Assembly: GCA_024760905.1 (NCBI GenBank) | Contig: CM045729.1 | Span: forward strand, 81,073,050 to 81,137,049 | Direction of reading: 5' to 3' | DNA: 64,000 bases | Origin: Plotosus lineatus | Taxonomy: Eukaryota; Chordata; Actinopteri; Siluriformes; Plotosidae | Shown: in pieces, positions 1 to 11,115 of the stretch | How positions within the stretch are numbered: position 1 is the first letter of the stretch | Layout of the letters: each line of letters starts with the position of its first letter | Notes under the pieces: model-generated | The model's input: the letters and a program-made list of their open reading frames with translations, nothing else | What the model was told of the DNA's origin: nothing | Databases searched by the model: none | Position numbers and translations under genes: made by a program

Positions 1-345
1 TCGTCCAGCTTTTTAAAGGGGACACAGGCGTTCCCACACCAGCCGATAAGCACATTCTCTGGTGTGTTCTGGGTCAATCCTGGAGTCTCTCTTGTTTGGA
101 CATGCCCGAAGCACCACACCAGGGAGGCATTTGAATAGATGTCCAAACCACCTCGTCTGGTTCCTCTCAATGTGAAGGAGCGGTGTTTGAACTCTGAGCT
201 CCTGCTGGATGGCTATGCTTTATATCCAATATCTAAGGGAGAGTCACTCCACCCGGCGAAGGAAGCTCATTTCAGCCAATTGTGTCTCCGATCTTGTCCT
301 TTTGGTCGCCACCCAAAGCTTGTGTGAGTCTCACCAGGTGTTACT
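1..345 (-). mobile_element. Rex3-like LINE, 3' coding fragment
   Basis: Read on the minus strand, this matches the C-terminal end of the Rex3 reverse-transcriptase ORF seen again at 12,986-13,400 and 50,890-51,300, with the same landmarks: a segment ending in acccaaagct, the caatgtg(a/g)aggagc block and the caccacaccagggagg block. It is diverged and cannot code. It is cut by the window start. Confidence 0.75.
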
Positions 346-501
346 TTCTGCTTCTACCTGATATCTTGTTCAACAGATGATGCTAAACCACAGCGATGCT
401 GCCTCACATATTGATTATAACCAAATGGATATTTAGTTGATAGAAAAAATATGAAATTCACAAACACACCTTTAAACCTTTTCACGTCTAGCCAGTAGTA
501 C

Positions 502-861
502 TGTTATGGTCTGTGCTGGCTGACGGAACTAACGCTTCTTTAATCATTGCAGGTGCTGGCGAGGGGTGTGGCGGTTGCCGGTAGGCGAGTTCCAAGCTGA
601 GCGCACCTGATCCCAATCTGCAATCAGCAAGCAGTCAGCTATAAATGGGAGCGGTGTGCTTCCCTCCGATGTGAGAAGATTGTTTTCCCCGTGACTCTGC
701 TCCTCGGCTTTCTCTTTGACCCGGGTTCTTGCTTCGTGCTTGACCAGTTCCCTCGACCTAGTATCCCAGTGATTTTCAGTTCCTAGTATTTAATAGATCG
801 TTTGCACCTTCTTTTGGTCTCCTGCATCTCTGGGTCCAATGCATACACTCCAGGCATAACA
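502..861 (+). repeat. 5' LTR of the gypsy element
   Basis: It starts TGTTATGGTCTGTG and ends CAGGCATAACA. Its last 80 bp recur at 6,237-6,316, which fixes the 3' boundary. A TATA-like ctataaatggg lies at about 640, a plausible U3 promoter. I see no standard tRNA primer-binding site just downstream; the Sushi/Tf1 lineage is known for self-priming, so this is not decisive. Confidence 0.75.
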
Positions 862-879
862 GAATCTTCTGACCGGAAC

Positions 880-1699
880 ATAGACCCAGCGGAGACCGCG
901 CAGCTTCGGCAGGCATTATCCAACCAGTGTGCCCTGCTGGGACGACACGACTCCACCCTGCATCAGATGATGGACAATCTCCGGCACATAACCACCAGCT
1001 TGCCGTAGCTTGGCGGAAGGATGGATGCCGTCGCCACTCACCTCGCTGCCAAGACCCCACCCCCTCACCCTTCACTTTCCGCTTTGGCAGCAGCGCCAGC
1101 GCCAATGATACTCCCTGCACACCGAGAACCACTCATCCCCACGCCAGCCAGGTATTCGGGCGTGATCGGCTCCTGTGCACAATTCCTTCACCAGTTCTCC
1201 AGTCTTCAGCCAGCAGCCGCTCACATACATCACTGATAAAGCAAAAACCGCCTTCATCATGAGCTTACTCATGGAGCAAGCCTCGTCCTGGGCGCCGGCT
1301 GTTGCTACCCATACCTCGGAATTATGCTCCCAGGTAGAACAGTTCATGCAAGAAATGAAGAAGGTTTTCGATCGTCCGGCAAAAGGGGAGGCGGCGAGCT
1401 CCCAGCTCCTACGTATCCTGCAAGGCTCACAGTCGGTGGCGGAGTACGCCATCCGATTCTGGATTCTCGCCATCGAAAGTGGCTGGAACGACCCTGCGCT
1501 TTGGGGGGCCTTCCTGCAGGGGCTCAATGAACAGCTGAAAGACGAGCTCATGGCCCAAGAGGAGACGACTACTCTGAAGGAGTTAATTGCCTTGTCCACC
1601 AGACTGGACACCTGGCTGAGAGAGAGGGATAGATCCCGGAAGGGGGCCCCACCATGAACTCACTCGCCATTTCCAACTCTGAGGGAGGCAGCCGTGAGG
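880..1699 (+). pseudogene. gypsy gag, N-terminal and capsid part, broken
   Basis: Gag-like protein of a Ty3/gypsy element that would form the retrotransposon particle. The start codon appears mutated from ATG to ATA at 880-882, followed in frame by DPAETAQLRQALSNQ. A stop (TAG) at 1,006-1,008 interrupts the reading, which resumes at once with LGGRMDAVATHL. A frameshift near 1,195-1,205 moves the frame to that of 1,175-1,657, which carries the capsid segment including SVAEYAIRFWILAIESGW and the arginine-rich RDRSRKGAPP. A further stop lies at 1,655-1,657. The remaining gag sequence is cut by the RTE insertion near 1,699 and continues at about 4,850. No functional product is expected. Confidence 0.8.
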
Positions 1700-4600
1700 G
1701 GGGGGGCACAAACCAGTGTCTCTCCCTCACGCCGGTCCCAAGCCCGGATAAATGCAGAGGGTTGTGTCAGGAAGGGCATCCGGCGTAAAACAAATGCCAA
1801 ATAAACTATGCGAATCACAAGAAAGAATGACATACCGGATCGGTCGAGGCCCGGGTTAACAACGACCGCCATCAGTGCCGTCAACCAACAGGGTGCTGAT
1901 GGAAATTGGACTACTGTTGGTCGAAGACGTCGAAGAAGGAGAGGCGGGAGGCGTGTCCGTTGCCAGAGAGAGAAGAGGAAAGGCATGAGTCTAGGACTGA
2001 AAGTAGGGACTTTGAATATTGGAACTATGACAGGAAAAGGTAGAGAGCTGGCTGACATGATGCAGAGGAGGAAGGTGGACATACTGAGTGTTCAGGAGAC
2101 CAGGTGGAAAGGTTGCAAGGCTAGAAGCATAGGAGCAGGGTTTAAGCTGTTTTATCATGGTGTGGATGGGAAGAGAAATGGAGTCGGAGTCATCTTGAAG
2201 GAGAAGTTTGCCAGGAATGTTCTAGAAGTGAAAAGAGTGTCAGACAGAGTGATGAGTCTCAAGTTAGAAATTAAAGGTGTGATGGTCAATGTTGTTAGTG
2301 CTTATGCCCCACAGACAGGATGTGAGCGAGAAGAGAAGGAGAGATTCTGGAGGGAGTTAGATGAAGTGATGCAGAGTACACCCAGAGGTGAAAGAGTGGT
2401 CATTGGGGCAGACTTCAATGGACATGTTGGTGCAGGAAACAGAGGGGACGAGGAAGTGATGGGTAGGTTTGGTATCCAGGACAGGAACGCAGAAGGACAG
2501 ATGTTGGTAGATTTTGTAAAAAGGATGGAAATGGCTGTGGTGAATACTTTCTTCCAGAAGAGAGAGGAGCATAGGGTGACTTATAAAAGTGGAGGTAGGA
2601 GCACACAGGTAGACTACATCTTGTGCAGGCGATGTAATTTAAAGGAAGTCAGTGACTGCAAAGTAGTAGCGGGTGAGAGTGTTGCCAAACAGCATAGGAT
2701 GGTGGTTTGCAGGATGATGCTGATGGTGAGGAAGGTGAAGAAGGCAAAGGCAGAGCAGAAGACAAAGTGGTGGAAGTTGAAAAAGGAAGAGTGTCGGGTT
2801 GTCTTCAAGGAGGAGTTGAAACAGGCGTTGGGTGGTCAGGAAGTGCTTCCAGATGACTGGACAACTACAGCGAATGTGATCAGGGAGACAGGTAGGAGAA
2901 TACTTGGTGTGTCATCTGGAAGGAAAGTAGATAAGGAGACTTGGTGGTGGAATGAGGAAGTGCAGGAGTGTGTACAAAGGAAGAGATTAGCTAAGAAGAA
3001 GTGGGACATTGACAAAACCGAAGAGAGTAAACAGGAGTACAGGGAGACGCAGCGTAAGGCAAAGGTAGCAGTGTCAAAGGCCAAACAGAGCGCGTTTGAT
3101 GACTTGTATGCTCGGTTGGAAAGTAAGGAGGGAGAAAATGATTTATACAGGTTGGCACAGCAGAGAAATAGAGATGGGAAGGACGTGCAGCAAGTTAAAT
3201 TGATAAAGGACAGAGAGGGAAATGTATTGACTGATGACAGAAGTGTGCTGGGAAGATGGAAAGAGTACTTTGAAGAGCTGATGAATGAGGAAAATTAGAG
3301 AGAAAAAAGAGTAGAAGAGGTGACTGTTGAGGACCAGGAAGTAGCAAAGATTAGTAAGGGTGAAGTGAGGAGGGCATTGAAGAGGATGAAGAATGGAAAG
3401 GCAGTTGGTCCTGATGACATACCGGTGGAGGTATGGAAGTGTCTAGGAGAGGTAGCAGTAGATTTTCTGACAAGAACATTTAACAAGGTCTTAGAGAGTG
3501 AGAGGATGCCAGAGGAATGGAGGAGAAGTGTGCTGGTGCCCATTTTTAAGAACAAGGGAGACATGCAGAGTTGTGGCAACTACAGAGGGATAAAGTTGAT
3601 GAGCCATACGATGAAGTTATGGGAAAGAATAGTGGAAGCTAGACTAAGGGCAGAAGTCAGCATTTGTGAACAACAGTTTGGTTTCATGCCCAGAAAGAGC
3701 ACCACAGATGCAGTGTTTGCCTTGAGGATGTTAATGGAGAAGTACAGAGAAGGTCAGACGGAGCTGCATTGTGCCTTTGTGGATCTGGAGAAAGCATATG
3801 ACAGGGTGCCGAGAGAAGAACTGTGGTATTGCATGAGGAAGTCTGGAGTGGCAGAGAAGTATGTTAGAGTGGTGCAGGACATGTATGAGAGATGTAAGAC
3901 AGTGGTGAGGTGTGCTGTCGGTGTGACAGAAGAGTTCAAGGTGGAGGTGGGACTGCATCAAGGGTCAGCTCTCAGCCCCTTCTTGTTCGCTATGGTGATG
4001 GACAGGCTGACAGACGAGGTTAGACAAGATTCCCCATGGACTATGATGTTTGCAGATGACATTGTAATCTGTAATGAGAGCAGAGAACAAGTGCAGGAAA
4101 ATCTAGAGAGGTGGAGGTATGCCCTGGAAAGGAGGGGAATGAAGATTAGCCTCAGTAAGACAGAATACATGTGCATGAATGCCAAGGACCAAAGAGGAAC
4201 GGTGAGATTACAGGGAGCAGAGATAAGAAAGGTGGAGGATTTTAAGTACTTAGGCTCAACAATCCAGAGCAATGGAGAGTGTGGAAAAGAGGTCAAGAAG
4301 CGTGTGCAGGCAGGTTGGAATGGTTGGAGAAAAGTGTCCGTGTGATGTGTGATAGGAGGGTATCGGCAAAAATGAAAGGAAAAGTGTACAAGACGGTGTT
4401 GAGGCCAACGATGCTGTATGGGTTAGAAACAGTGGCCCTGGGGAAAAGACAGGAGGCAGAGTTGGAGGTAGCAGAGATGAAAATGTTGAGGTTCTCTTTG
4501 GGAGTAACGAGGATGGATAGGATTAGGAATGAGCACGTCAGAGGGACAGCACATGTAAGACGTTTTGGAGACAAAGTCAGAGAGGCTAGATTGAGATGGT

Positions 4601-4845
4601 TTGGACATGTACAGAGGAGGGATAGTGAGTATATTGGTAATAGGATGCTGAGGCTGGAACTACCAGGCAAAAGGCCTAGAGGAAGACCAAAGAGACAATT
4701 CATGGATGTGGTAAAGGAGGACATGAAGGTCGTTGGTGTAAGAGAAGAAGATGCAAAGGATAGGGTGAGATGGAGGCAGATGATTCGCTGTGGCGACCCC
4801 TGAAGGGAAAAGCCGAAAGGAAAAGAAGAAGAAGAAGAAGAAGAA
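1700..4845 (+). mobile_element. RTE-clade LINE, copy A, nearly full length
   Basis: It begins ggggggcacaaaccagtg, the same start as copy C at 17,840, and ends in a GAA repeat after the tail gattcgctgtggcgacccct...gccgaaagg. It sits in the gypsy gag and splits its reading. Short duplications such as gagg or gggag at the junctions fit RTE integration, but the exact target duplication is ambiguous because the flanks are purine-rich. It is the best preserved of five RTE copies or fragments in the window. Confidence 0.88.
1808..4803 (+). pseudogene. RTE LINE endonuclease-reverse transcriptase ORF, two lesions
   Basis: A single polyprotein would drive target-primed reverse transcription. The apurinic endonuclease domain opens with VGTLNIGTM and shows QETRWKG, IGADFNGHVG and QVDYILCRR. 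The reverse transcriptase shows [49 protein letters not shown] and the catalytic box FADDIVIC near 4,050. The C-terminus reads [15 protein letters not shown] and ends MIRCGDP. Two defects are seen: a TAG stop at 3,296-3,298, where copy D has GAG, with the frame unchanged after it, and a one-base loss near 4,339 (tccgtgtg against tccggtgtg in copies B and D) that shifts the last 150 codons. The start could be the Met at 1,808 or the conserved one at 1,985. Recently active by appearance, now broken. Confidence 0.88.
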
Positions 4846-6236
4846 GGGAGGATGACAGCCAAGAACCCATGCAGGTGAACCACACCAGACTGATGGCTGA
4901 AGAGAGAGACCAGCAGCTAGCTGACGGTCTCTGCATCTACTGCGACGAGAAAGGCTATTACCTCGCCCAGTGCCCCGCGCGGCAGAGCCTGACAGCGATG
5001 AGAGGATCCTCCACAACACCCGAAAAGCACCTGCGAGTTCAAGGTACGCTACACTCTCATCCAGTAGACGTATTTATTGACTCAGGCGCTGATGCCAATT
5101 TTATCGATCCGGGGATGGTTGAGCTCCACGAACTACCCGTGTGTGAACTCAAGACCCCCAAGGAGGTAGTGGCCATAGATGGCCGACATATCACTCGCGT
5201 CATGCACAAGACCAAGCCAATGAAGTTCACTTTGTCAGGTAACTACCAAGAATATTTTGAACTGTTTGTTCTCCCTGCCTCTCTCTCTCCCCTAGTGTTG
5301 GAGTGGCCATGGTTGCAGACTCACAATCCCCACATTGACTGGCGCACCCTCACCATACGCGGCTGGAGTGACTACTGTCGGCAACACTACCTAATGCCCT
5401 CCCAAGCTTCACAAACCCCAGTCAACCTGGAGGATCTGGACTTCGCCAGCATCCCTGAAGAATATCACGACCTGCAAGAGGTTTTCAGCAAGGACAGGGC
5501 TTGCTCCTCACCTCCTCATCGACCATACAACTGCACCATTGACCTACTCCCAGGTTCCACGCTCTCTTCCCAGCGACTATACAACCTCTCTAAGCCGGAG
5601 AAAGACGCCATGGAGGCATACATCAATGAGTTGCTGGCTGCAGGTCTCATTCGGCCCTCATCTTCCCTGGTAGGTGCGGGATTCTTCTTCGTCGAAAAGA
5701 AAGACAAGACCCTGAGACCTTGCATCGATTAATCGATTACACGAGTCTGAACAAGATCACCATTTAAAACAAGTACCCTCTCCCCCTAATCGATTCAGCC
5801 TTCACCCTTTTCCACGATGCTACCATGTTTTCCAACCTGAGAAATGCCTACCACTTTGTCCGAATTCAGGAGGGGGACGAGTGGAAGATGGCATTCAACA
5901 CGCCGCTGGGGCACTTCGAATACCTGGTCATGCCATTCGAACTAACCAATGCCCCAATGGTTTTCCAAGCTCTGGTCAATGATGTGCTTAGGGACATGCT
6001 GAACCGCTTTGTATTCGTATACCTGGACGACATTCTGATCTTCTCTAGAGACCAAGACGAACATCTCCGCCATGTGAGAATGGTACTAAAGAGGCTCCTG
6101 GAGAACAGATTGTTCATTAAGGCAGAAAAATGTGAGTTCCATGTCCCCTCAGTCTCGTTCCTGGGGTTCATCATGGAGAAGGGGCAGATAGGACTCGATC
6201 CGGCGAAGGTGAAGGCAGTGGCGAAGTGGCCACAGT
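4770..6236 (+). pseudogene. gypsy gag end, protease and partial reverse transcriptase
   Basis: The open frame at 4,770-5,732 starts inside the LINE tail, so its first 27 or so residues (arginine-rich, from the GAA repeat) are not gypsy. From about 4,851 it is true element sequence: MQVNHTRL, a zinc knuckle [14 protein letters not shown] whose expected histidine is tyrosine, the protease active site [10 protein letters not shown], and the start of RT up to LRPCID at the stop at 5,730. A frameshift at about 5,730-5,760 precedes the second piece, 5,825-6,236, with [14 protein letters not shown], the catalytic YLDDILIFS and [15 protein letters not shown] then runs straight into LTR sequence at about 6,236. 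Reading-frame breaks and loss of RNase H and integrase make it inactive. Confidence 0.85.
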
Positions 6237-6316
6237 TCCTAGTGTTTAATAAATCATTTGCACCTTCTTTTGGTCTCCTGCATCTCTGGGTCCATGCATA
6301 CACTCCAGGAATAACA
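6237..6316 (+). repeat. 3' LTR remnant (last 80 bp)
   Basis: This matches 782-861 of the 5' LTR. The junction with pol carries the string cagttcctag, which also occurs at the matching point of the 5' LTR, suggesting a deletion between short homologies. Confidence 0.8.
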
Positions 6317-6317
6317 T

Positions 6318-6975
6318 GTATCAAGTTATCTTAGGCCATTTCACACATTGAGCCTGAACTTAGAGACTGAACAAGCTGGTCAGGAGGGCCAGCTCTGTGC
6401 TCGGCTGCCCACTGGACTCTGTGGAGGAGGTGAGTGAGAGGAGGATGGTAGCAAAGCTCACATCCATCTTGGTCAACAGCTCTCACCCACTGCACCAGAC
6501 TGTAGAGAAGCTGAGTAGCTCCTTCAGTGGACGACTGAGACATCCTCAGTGCAGGAAGGAGCGCTACCGCAGGTCGTTCATTCCCACCGCTGTCAGACTG
6601 TACAACGCCACTTTGTAACTGTCTGTGAAAATACCGGTTATGTGCAATAAAACCCCAGCACTTTAATCAACCACATCTACCCCACTGACTGTGAACCATA
6701 TCAACCCATCTACTCTGCCCTCAGATACATTTACACTTTAATATAGGCCAGTCTACAAAGTCGTTCCCTTCTTTTCTTTTATTGTTTATTAATTTATACT
6801 ATTTATGTATCTATTTATTTATTTACTTATATAATATATATGTATGTGTGTATGTTTGTATTTGTATCTATTTTTGCACCCCCTACTGATGATACCTCAA
6901 GAGCCTGTAACAGTGAATTTCTCCATTGTGAGATTAATAAAGCTGTATCTTATCTTATCTTATCTTATCTTATCA
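6318..6975 (+). mobile_element. CR1/L2-like LINE 3' end
   Basis: The + frame reads LNKLVRRASSVLGCPL and later RYRRSFIPTAVRLYN before a stop at 6,618. This is the usual C-terminus of fish L2/CR1-type reverse-transcriptase ORFs. A 3' UTR of about 340 bp follows and ends in repeats of TCTTA. Severe 5' truncation is typical of this class. Confidence 0.7.
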
Positions 6976-8236
6976 TCTTTGGCATTCGAACTGTCTGAAA
7001 GTGATTTTGCGCTGCCATGATCTGACAGTCTCGTGTGCTTTCTGAATGCTGATTTATGTGATATTTCTTTTTACAAGGATAGCTATTATTGGTTCATTTT
7101 TATACCAAATAACATTATAATAAGATAAAAAGGCTTCACAAAAAAGGCTTCAGTCACTTTTGTGTGTGAGAGTGCAGTATTTATAAATGGTGAATTAATG
7201 TGTGTCGTAAAGCTTTGTTTTTTAAATTTTTTCGGCTTTGGCACTGCTATGGTTAAAAGCCACTTTGCTGCCTCTTAGACATTCTGTACAAATGTGGTTC
7301 CTTTGATACAGCAGAATACAGATAACCTTTTTGAAATCTTATCATTGATCCAGGTTATTGTGTCTGCACCACTCTCTGTAAAATACAAGAGGACCAGAAA
7401 CCCTTTGGTGAATAAACTTACTAGTTCTGAGAGAACAGTCATTTCTTTCACTCTTTTAGCAATTTGCTAGTCACATCACGATTTATACACTATTCACATC
7501 TGTTAATTACTTTAGCAGGTAGTCATAGCAACTCTCTTTCAGATGATGTTGCTGCTGCAAAGTTGATCGTGGCCACTCAAAATGTGTGGGATTCCCTAGA
7601 TCATATCAGAAGTGTCCCAACAGTGGCTGTCCATCCCAGAAGTGTTCTCCTCCTGCTGACTGGTACTTTATTTCAATTGTAGACTGTAACTTTAAAAATG
7701 TATTCACTGTGTTGGGTGGTATTGTGTTTTGGAGCTGCAAGTACATGAGCTCCCATTTTCTGTGATCCTAACACCAAACAGATGTTTTAAACTTTTTTAT
7801 ATTTTACAAAATAAAATATTTTCCATAAACCTTATAATATTTTAAATATAAAAACTTGTTCAAATACCTGCCTGACTTTTTACATCTGCACCTGCATTAA
7901 CTATCCCCAACACCAGGGGCCCTCCATATCCTCCAGTTACAGCATTAAGTTGCACAGACTCCGCCAGCAGATGAGAATTTTGGCACAACTTCCATGGAAC
8001 TGCTAAAGAGGATAACACACAGTGATGAAAACAAGAAGAATGAGAAAGGGGTGACCTTTGCCAGAGGCAACATTTCCCTTATACACTATCACCAGAACCC
8101 CAACCCTCATTCACTCCTCAGCTTGAGCTCAATTAGGTAAACAATGTGACTTTAGAATTCCAAAAAACCAAAATGAAATGAATAAATGAAAATAAAATGA
8201 ATGAGCACATTTGTCCTTTGTATACATATAATATCA
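6976..8236. other. no feature recognised
   Basis: AT-rich sequence with only short, unconvincing open frames. No transposon ends, splice-site pairs or conserved protein motifs were recognised. Confidence 0.5.
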
Positions 8237-8372
8237 TAGCTGTCAGCATGTTTCTATCCCTTGCTAAAGGGTTGTGTCAGGAAGGGCATCCGACGTATAA
8301 CTCTATGCCAAATCAAACAGGCAAATCATTCGCTGTGGCGACCCCTGAAAAAAGGGGAAAAGCTGAAAGGAA
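8237..8372 (+). mobile_element. RTE-tailed SINE, 5'-truncated
   Basis: It holds only the distal part of the SINE: the gtcagcatgtttct block, the RTE 5'-like block ggttgtgtcaggaagggcat, and the RTE-like 3' end attcgctgtggcgacccctg. The tRNA-like head is missing. Confidence 0.75.
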
Positions 8373-9000
8373 ATCAACATCAATATCAATAAATACATAT
8401 TCAATGCAATAAATGCTTATGAGATTTCCTTTTGGCTTTTCCCTTTTTTCTCAGGGGTCGCCACAGCAAAGGATTCGCATGTTTAATTTGACATCGATTT
8501 TTAAGTCCCTTCCTGACACAACCCTTTAGCAAGGGGCAGAAACATGCTGACAGCTATGCAGCATGCTCTTTATGAAAGTCAGCCATTGTTCTTTTACATG
8601 CCTCTCACCATAGACAGTGAGAGACATGGCCAGCCTTTGATAACCCAGTTAGCTGCACTGGGGAGACATTGACACCCTTAGGATCAGCGATCCAGCGCCC
8701 TATACCACCAGACCACCACTGCCCTTCTATAAATGCTTATAATAACAATTAAACATGAAAAAATAGTGCATAGGATGTAAATAAAATATAAATACACACA
8801 TACAGATGCGAGCGCATACGCACACACGTTCATGCATGTGCATGTGCTCAGATGCGAACCTCACAAAAATATAACTAGTTTCGATTAGAGGTTTTGGGTT
8901 GTTTTTTGTTTTGTGGGGGTTTTTTTAGGTGTTTTTTGCAGAATTGGCCTTGTTTTTGTGGCATTTTCCTTAACTTTTTCCCCTGTTCTTAAGCCTACGC
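8373..9000 (-). mobile_element. interior of a pogo-like MITE, split by a SINE
   Basis: The blocks aaatgcttataataacaatt, gtaaataaaatataaatac and ggttttgggttgttttttg recur at 12,041-12,400 and, reversed, within the TIR-bounded MITE at 17,227-17,680. The terminal repeats are not visible here. The minus-strand SINE at 8,421-8,728 is inserted in it. Confidence 0.6.
8421..8728 (-). mobile_element. RTE-tailed tRNA-derived SINE with 12-bp target duplication
   Basis: Read on the minus strand: tRNA-like head with a degraded B box, a linker with atgtctctcactgtctatgg, the RTE 5'-like block, then the RTE-like 3' end. The direct repeat ataaatgcttat lies at 8,409-8,420 and 8,729-8,740, on both sides of the element, and both copies belong to the interrupted MITE. 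Confidence 0.85.
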
Positions 9001-9155
9001 TTTATGAAAGTCAGCAATGGTTCTTTTACATGAACCATAGACAGGGAGAGACATGGCCGGCTTTTGATAACCCAGTTAGCTGCACTGGGGGGACAATGAA
9101 AACCATGTGGCGAGTGGGACTCAAACCCCCAACCTTAGGATCAGAGCGCTAATTG
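8995..9155 (-). mobile_element. SINE head fragment
   Basis: Minus-strand tRNA-like head and linker only, ending at the tttatgaaagtcagcaatgg block. The RTE-derived part is absent. Confidence 0.7.
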
Positions 9156-9508
9156 GTGAACAAACTGGTGACACCGGCAAATCGTAAGTGCCCTTGATTG
9201 TCGAAGTGTCCACGGAAAAGCATTTATCATGTATACTATAGTGTTTTTCATCCAGACCTTTTGGGTTGGAACATTACCACAAATTTTTAATTTGCCATCT
9301 CAACATTAAGGTTTCCCTTGACCAATACGCTACAAGTTTTGCTAGATTTGGAATATCATCGATGGACCTTTTTTCAGTGGCTTGTTATACAACAGGCCTC
9401 AGGCCTGCTCCTACACCAACTACCCCAACCGTGAAGCACTTCTGCAACAGTTTGCATCACCAAGCAGGCACAGTCCCCAAGCCCAGTTGCAGAGGATTTT
9501 GGGCTATG
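9156..9508. other. no feature recognised
   Basis: Unique-looking sequence between two SINEs. The short open frames show no known domain. Confidence 0.4.
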
Positions 9509-9522
9509 ATGTTGATGCAGAT

Positions 9523-9850
9523 TGGAAGGGCAGTGGTGGCCTGGTGGTATAGGGCCCTGGATCACTGATCCTAAGGTTGGGGGTTCAAGTCCCACTCTCG
9601 ATAAGGTTGTCACTGTCCTCCCAGTGCAGCGAATTGGGTTATCAAAGGCGGGCCATGTCTCTCACTGTCTATGGTGAAAGGCATGTAAAAGAACCATTGC
9701 TGACTTTTGTAAAGAGTAGGCTGCAAAGCCATCAGCGTGTTTCTGTCCCTTGCTAAAGGGCATCTGACATAAAAACATATGCCAAATCAAACATGCGAGT
9801 CATTCTCTGTGATGACCCCTAATAAAGGGAAAAAGCTGAAAGGAAATCTC
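9523..9850 (+). mobile_element. RTE-tailed tRNA-derived SINE with 14-bp target duplication
   Basis: The head ggcagtggtggcctggtggt and the B-box-like ggttcaagtcc are followed by the linker, a shortened RTE 5'-like block and an RTE-like 3' end. The direct repeat atgttgatgcagat occurs at 9,509-9,522 and 9,851-9,864, exactly flanking the unit, which defines its length (328 bp). Confidence 0.88.
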
Positions 9851-9867
9851 ATGTTGATGCAGATGGG

Positions 9868-10383
9868 AAAGTATAGTAACTTTTTTCTTTATTTGTGGTT
9901 TATAACAAAACTTGGCATATGTATTGATTCATACAACTTGTGAATTGTTTCCAAAGGAATTTTAAGCCATTCTTCAATTAGAATCCCCTCCAACTCTTTT
10001 AGAGACGATGGCGGACTTGTGCTTTGCTAAGGACGTTTTTCCCTCTCTTTCAAAGGCACTCATTACTTTTGAGACAGTACCTCTTGAAACAGCAAATATT
10101 TGGGCGGTCTTTGTTACACTGGCGCCAACCATACAAGCACCAACAATTTGGCCTCTTAAAATTTGAGAGGTCTGCCATTATGGGGTATGATTAATGTTTT
10201 CAATATCTGAAAAATGTTTTCAATATCTGAAAAAGGAAAAAAAAATATTTTACATCAACATATCAAATAACAAAATTATTATGCAAAAAATAATAACATA
10301 TGCCAAGTTTTGATTGTTTAAATTATGTTCAAAGATTATTATGCCAAAATGTTAGGTGTTTCCATTATTTTGTCCACCCCCTG
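9868..10383 (-). mobile_element. Tc1/mariner-type element, internally deleted
   Basis: On the minus strand it starts at the terminal sequence tacagggggtggacaaaata (right edge 10,383). The transposase N-terminus follows (MADLSNFKR, then SRGTVSKVMSAFEREGKTS), and is joined directly to the C-terminus EGILIEEWLKIPLETIHKLY. The DDE catalytic middle is gone. The inverted string catatgccaagtttt / aaaacttggcatatg marks subterminal repeats, but the left terminus is missing. Confidence 0.8.
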
Positions 10384-10717
10384 TATTTTCAGATTGATCT
10401 TGAGCATGGAGTGCATGTCTGGGCCAAAAACTTACAGTTGGTCAGTAAGACTAACATGAAAAAGACAATCTACCTAATGTGTGAAATCATTTTAACCACA
10501 ACTGTCAACCAGAATTTTAACTGGTTGCAAATCGAATACATTTTGGGACATTGAGCAGAAGCGCATACTGAATGAAGACAACGTGTCAGTAGTCATAGGT
10601 AAGTTGTGAAAAATAAAAATGAATATTTGATTATCTTGTTAAACTATTAAAACAATATTTTTTTATCAAGATAAGCCTGGATATAGGGTTTCTGCTCCTG
10701 AGTGTTTGAGTTGGGAA
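10384..10717. other. no feature recognised
   Basis: Unassigned sequence. An open frame at 10,300-10,554 overlaps the transposon end and has no recognisable domain. Confidence 0.4.
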
Positions 10718-11115
10718 TGGGGGCAGTGGTGGCCTAGTGGTATAGGGCACTGGATTGCTGATCCAAAGGTTCGGGATTCAAGTTCCTCTCTCCACAAGGT
10801 TGTCACTGCCCCCCAGTGCAGCTAACTGGGTTCTCAAAGGCCGGCCATGTCTCTCACTGTCTATGGTGTGAGGCATGTAAAAGAACCATTGCTGGCTTTT
10901 GACAAGAGTAGGCTGCAAAGTCGTCAGCGTGTTTCTGTACCTTGCTAAAAGGGTTGTGACAAGAAGGGCAAAAAGCCGTTAGCATGTTTCCACCCTGTGA
11001 TGGCCTGGCAAGCTGTACAGGGTGTACTCTGCCCTCGCTCAGAGTTGGCTGGGATGAGCGCCTGCCTCCTTGCAACCCTATTTAGGATTAAGCAGTTACA
11101 GAAAATGAATTGAAT
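10718..11115 (+). mobile_element. chimeric SINE: RTE-type body joined to AATG-type tail
   Basis: The head, linker and first part of the RTE 5'-like block (ctaaaagggttgtgacaaga) break off at about 10,972. They continue with the second tail type: tgatggcctggcaagctgt, agggtgtactctgccctcgc, and an end in gaaaatgaattgaattg. It is a natural link between the two SINE tail types of this window. Confidence 0.7.

Larger units (their letters stand above)
502..6316 (+). mobile_element. Ty3/gypsy LTR retrotransposon, internally deleted and interrupted
   Basis: A 360-bp 5' LTR beginning TGTTATGG and ending ATAACA is followed by gag, then (after a nested RTE LINE at about 1,700-4,845) by the zinc knuckle, protease and reverse transcriptase, and then directly by the last 80 bp of an LTR. 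RNase H, integrase and the first 280 bp of the 3' LTR are missing. The gag and pol style is that of the Sushi-type chromoviruses of fish. That subgroup call is from memory of the family, not a search. The copy is dead. Confidence 0.85.

Noticed and set aside
776..1132. Frames on both strands across the LTR/gag junction as possible genes
   Set aside because: They end in LTR sequence shared with 6,237-6,316 and read as noise on either side of the true gag frame.
1072..1611. Minus-strand 179-residue frame opposite gypsy gag
   Set aside because: Antisense shadow of gag; no motif, no promoter.
4293..4883. Long minus-strand frame opposite the RTE reverse transcriptase (also 58,205-59,095 and 16,004-16,624)
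   Set aside because: Leucine/serine-rich shadow of the purine-rich LINE coding strand; recurs wherever the RTE is present and has no domain of its own.
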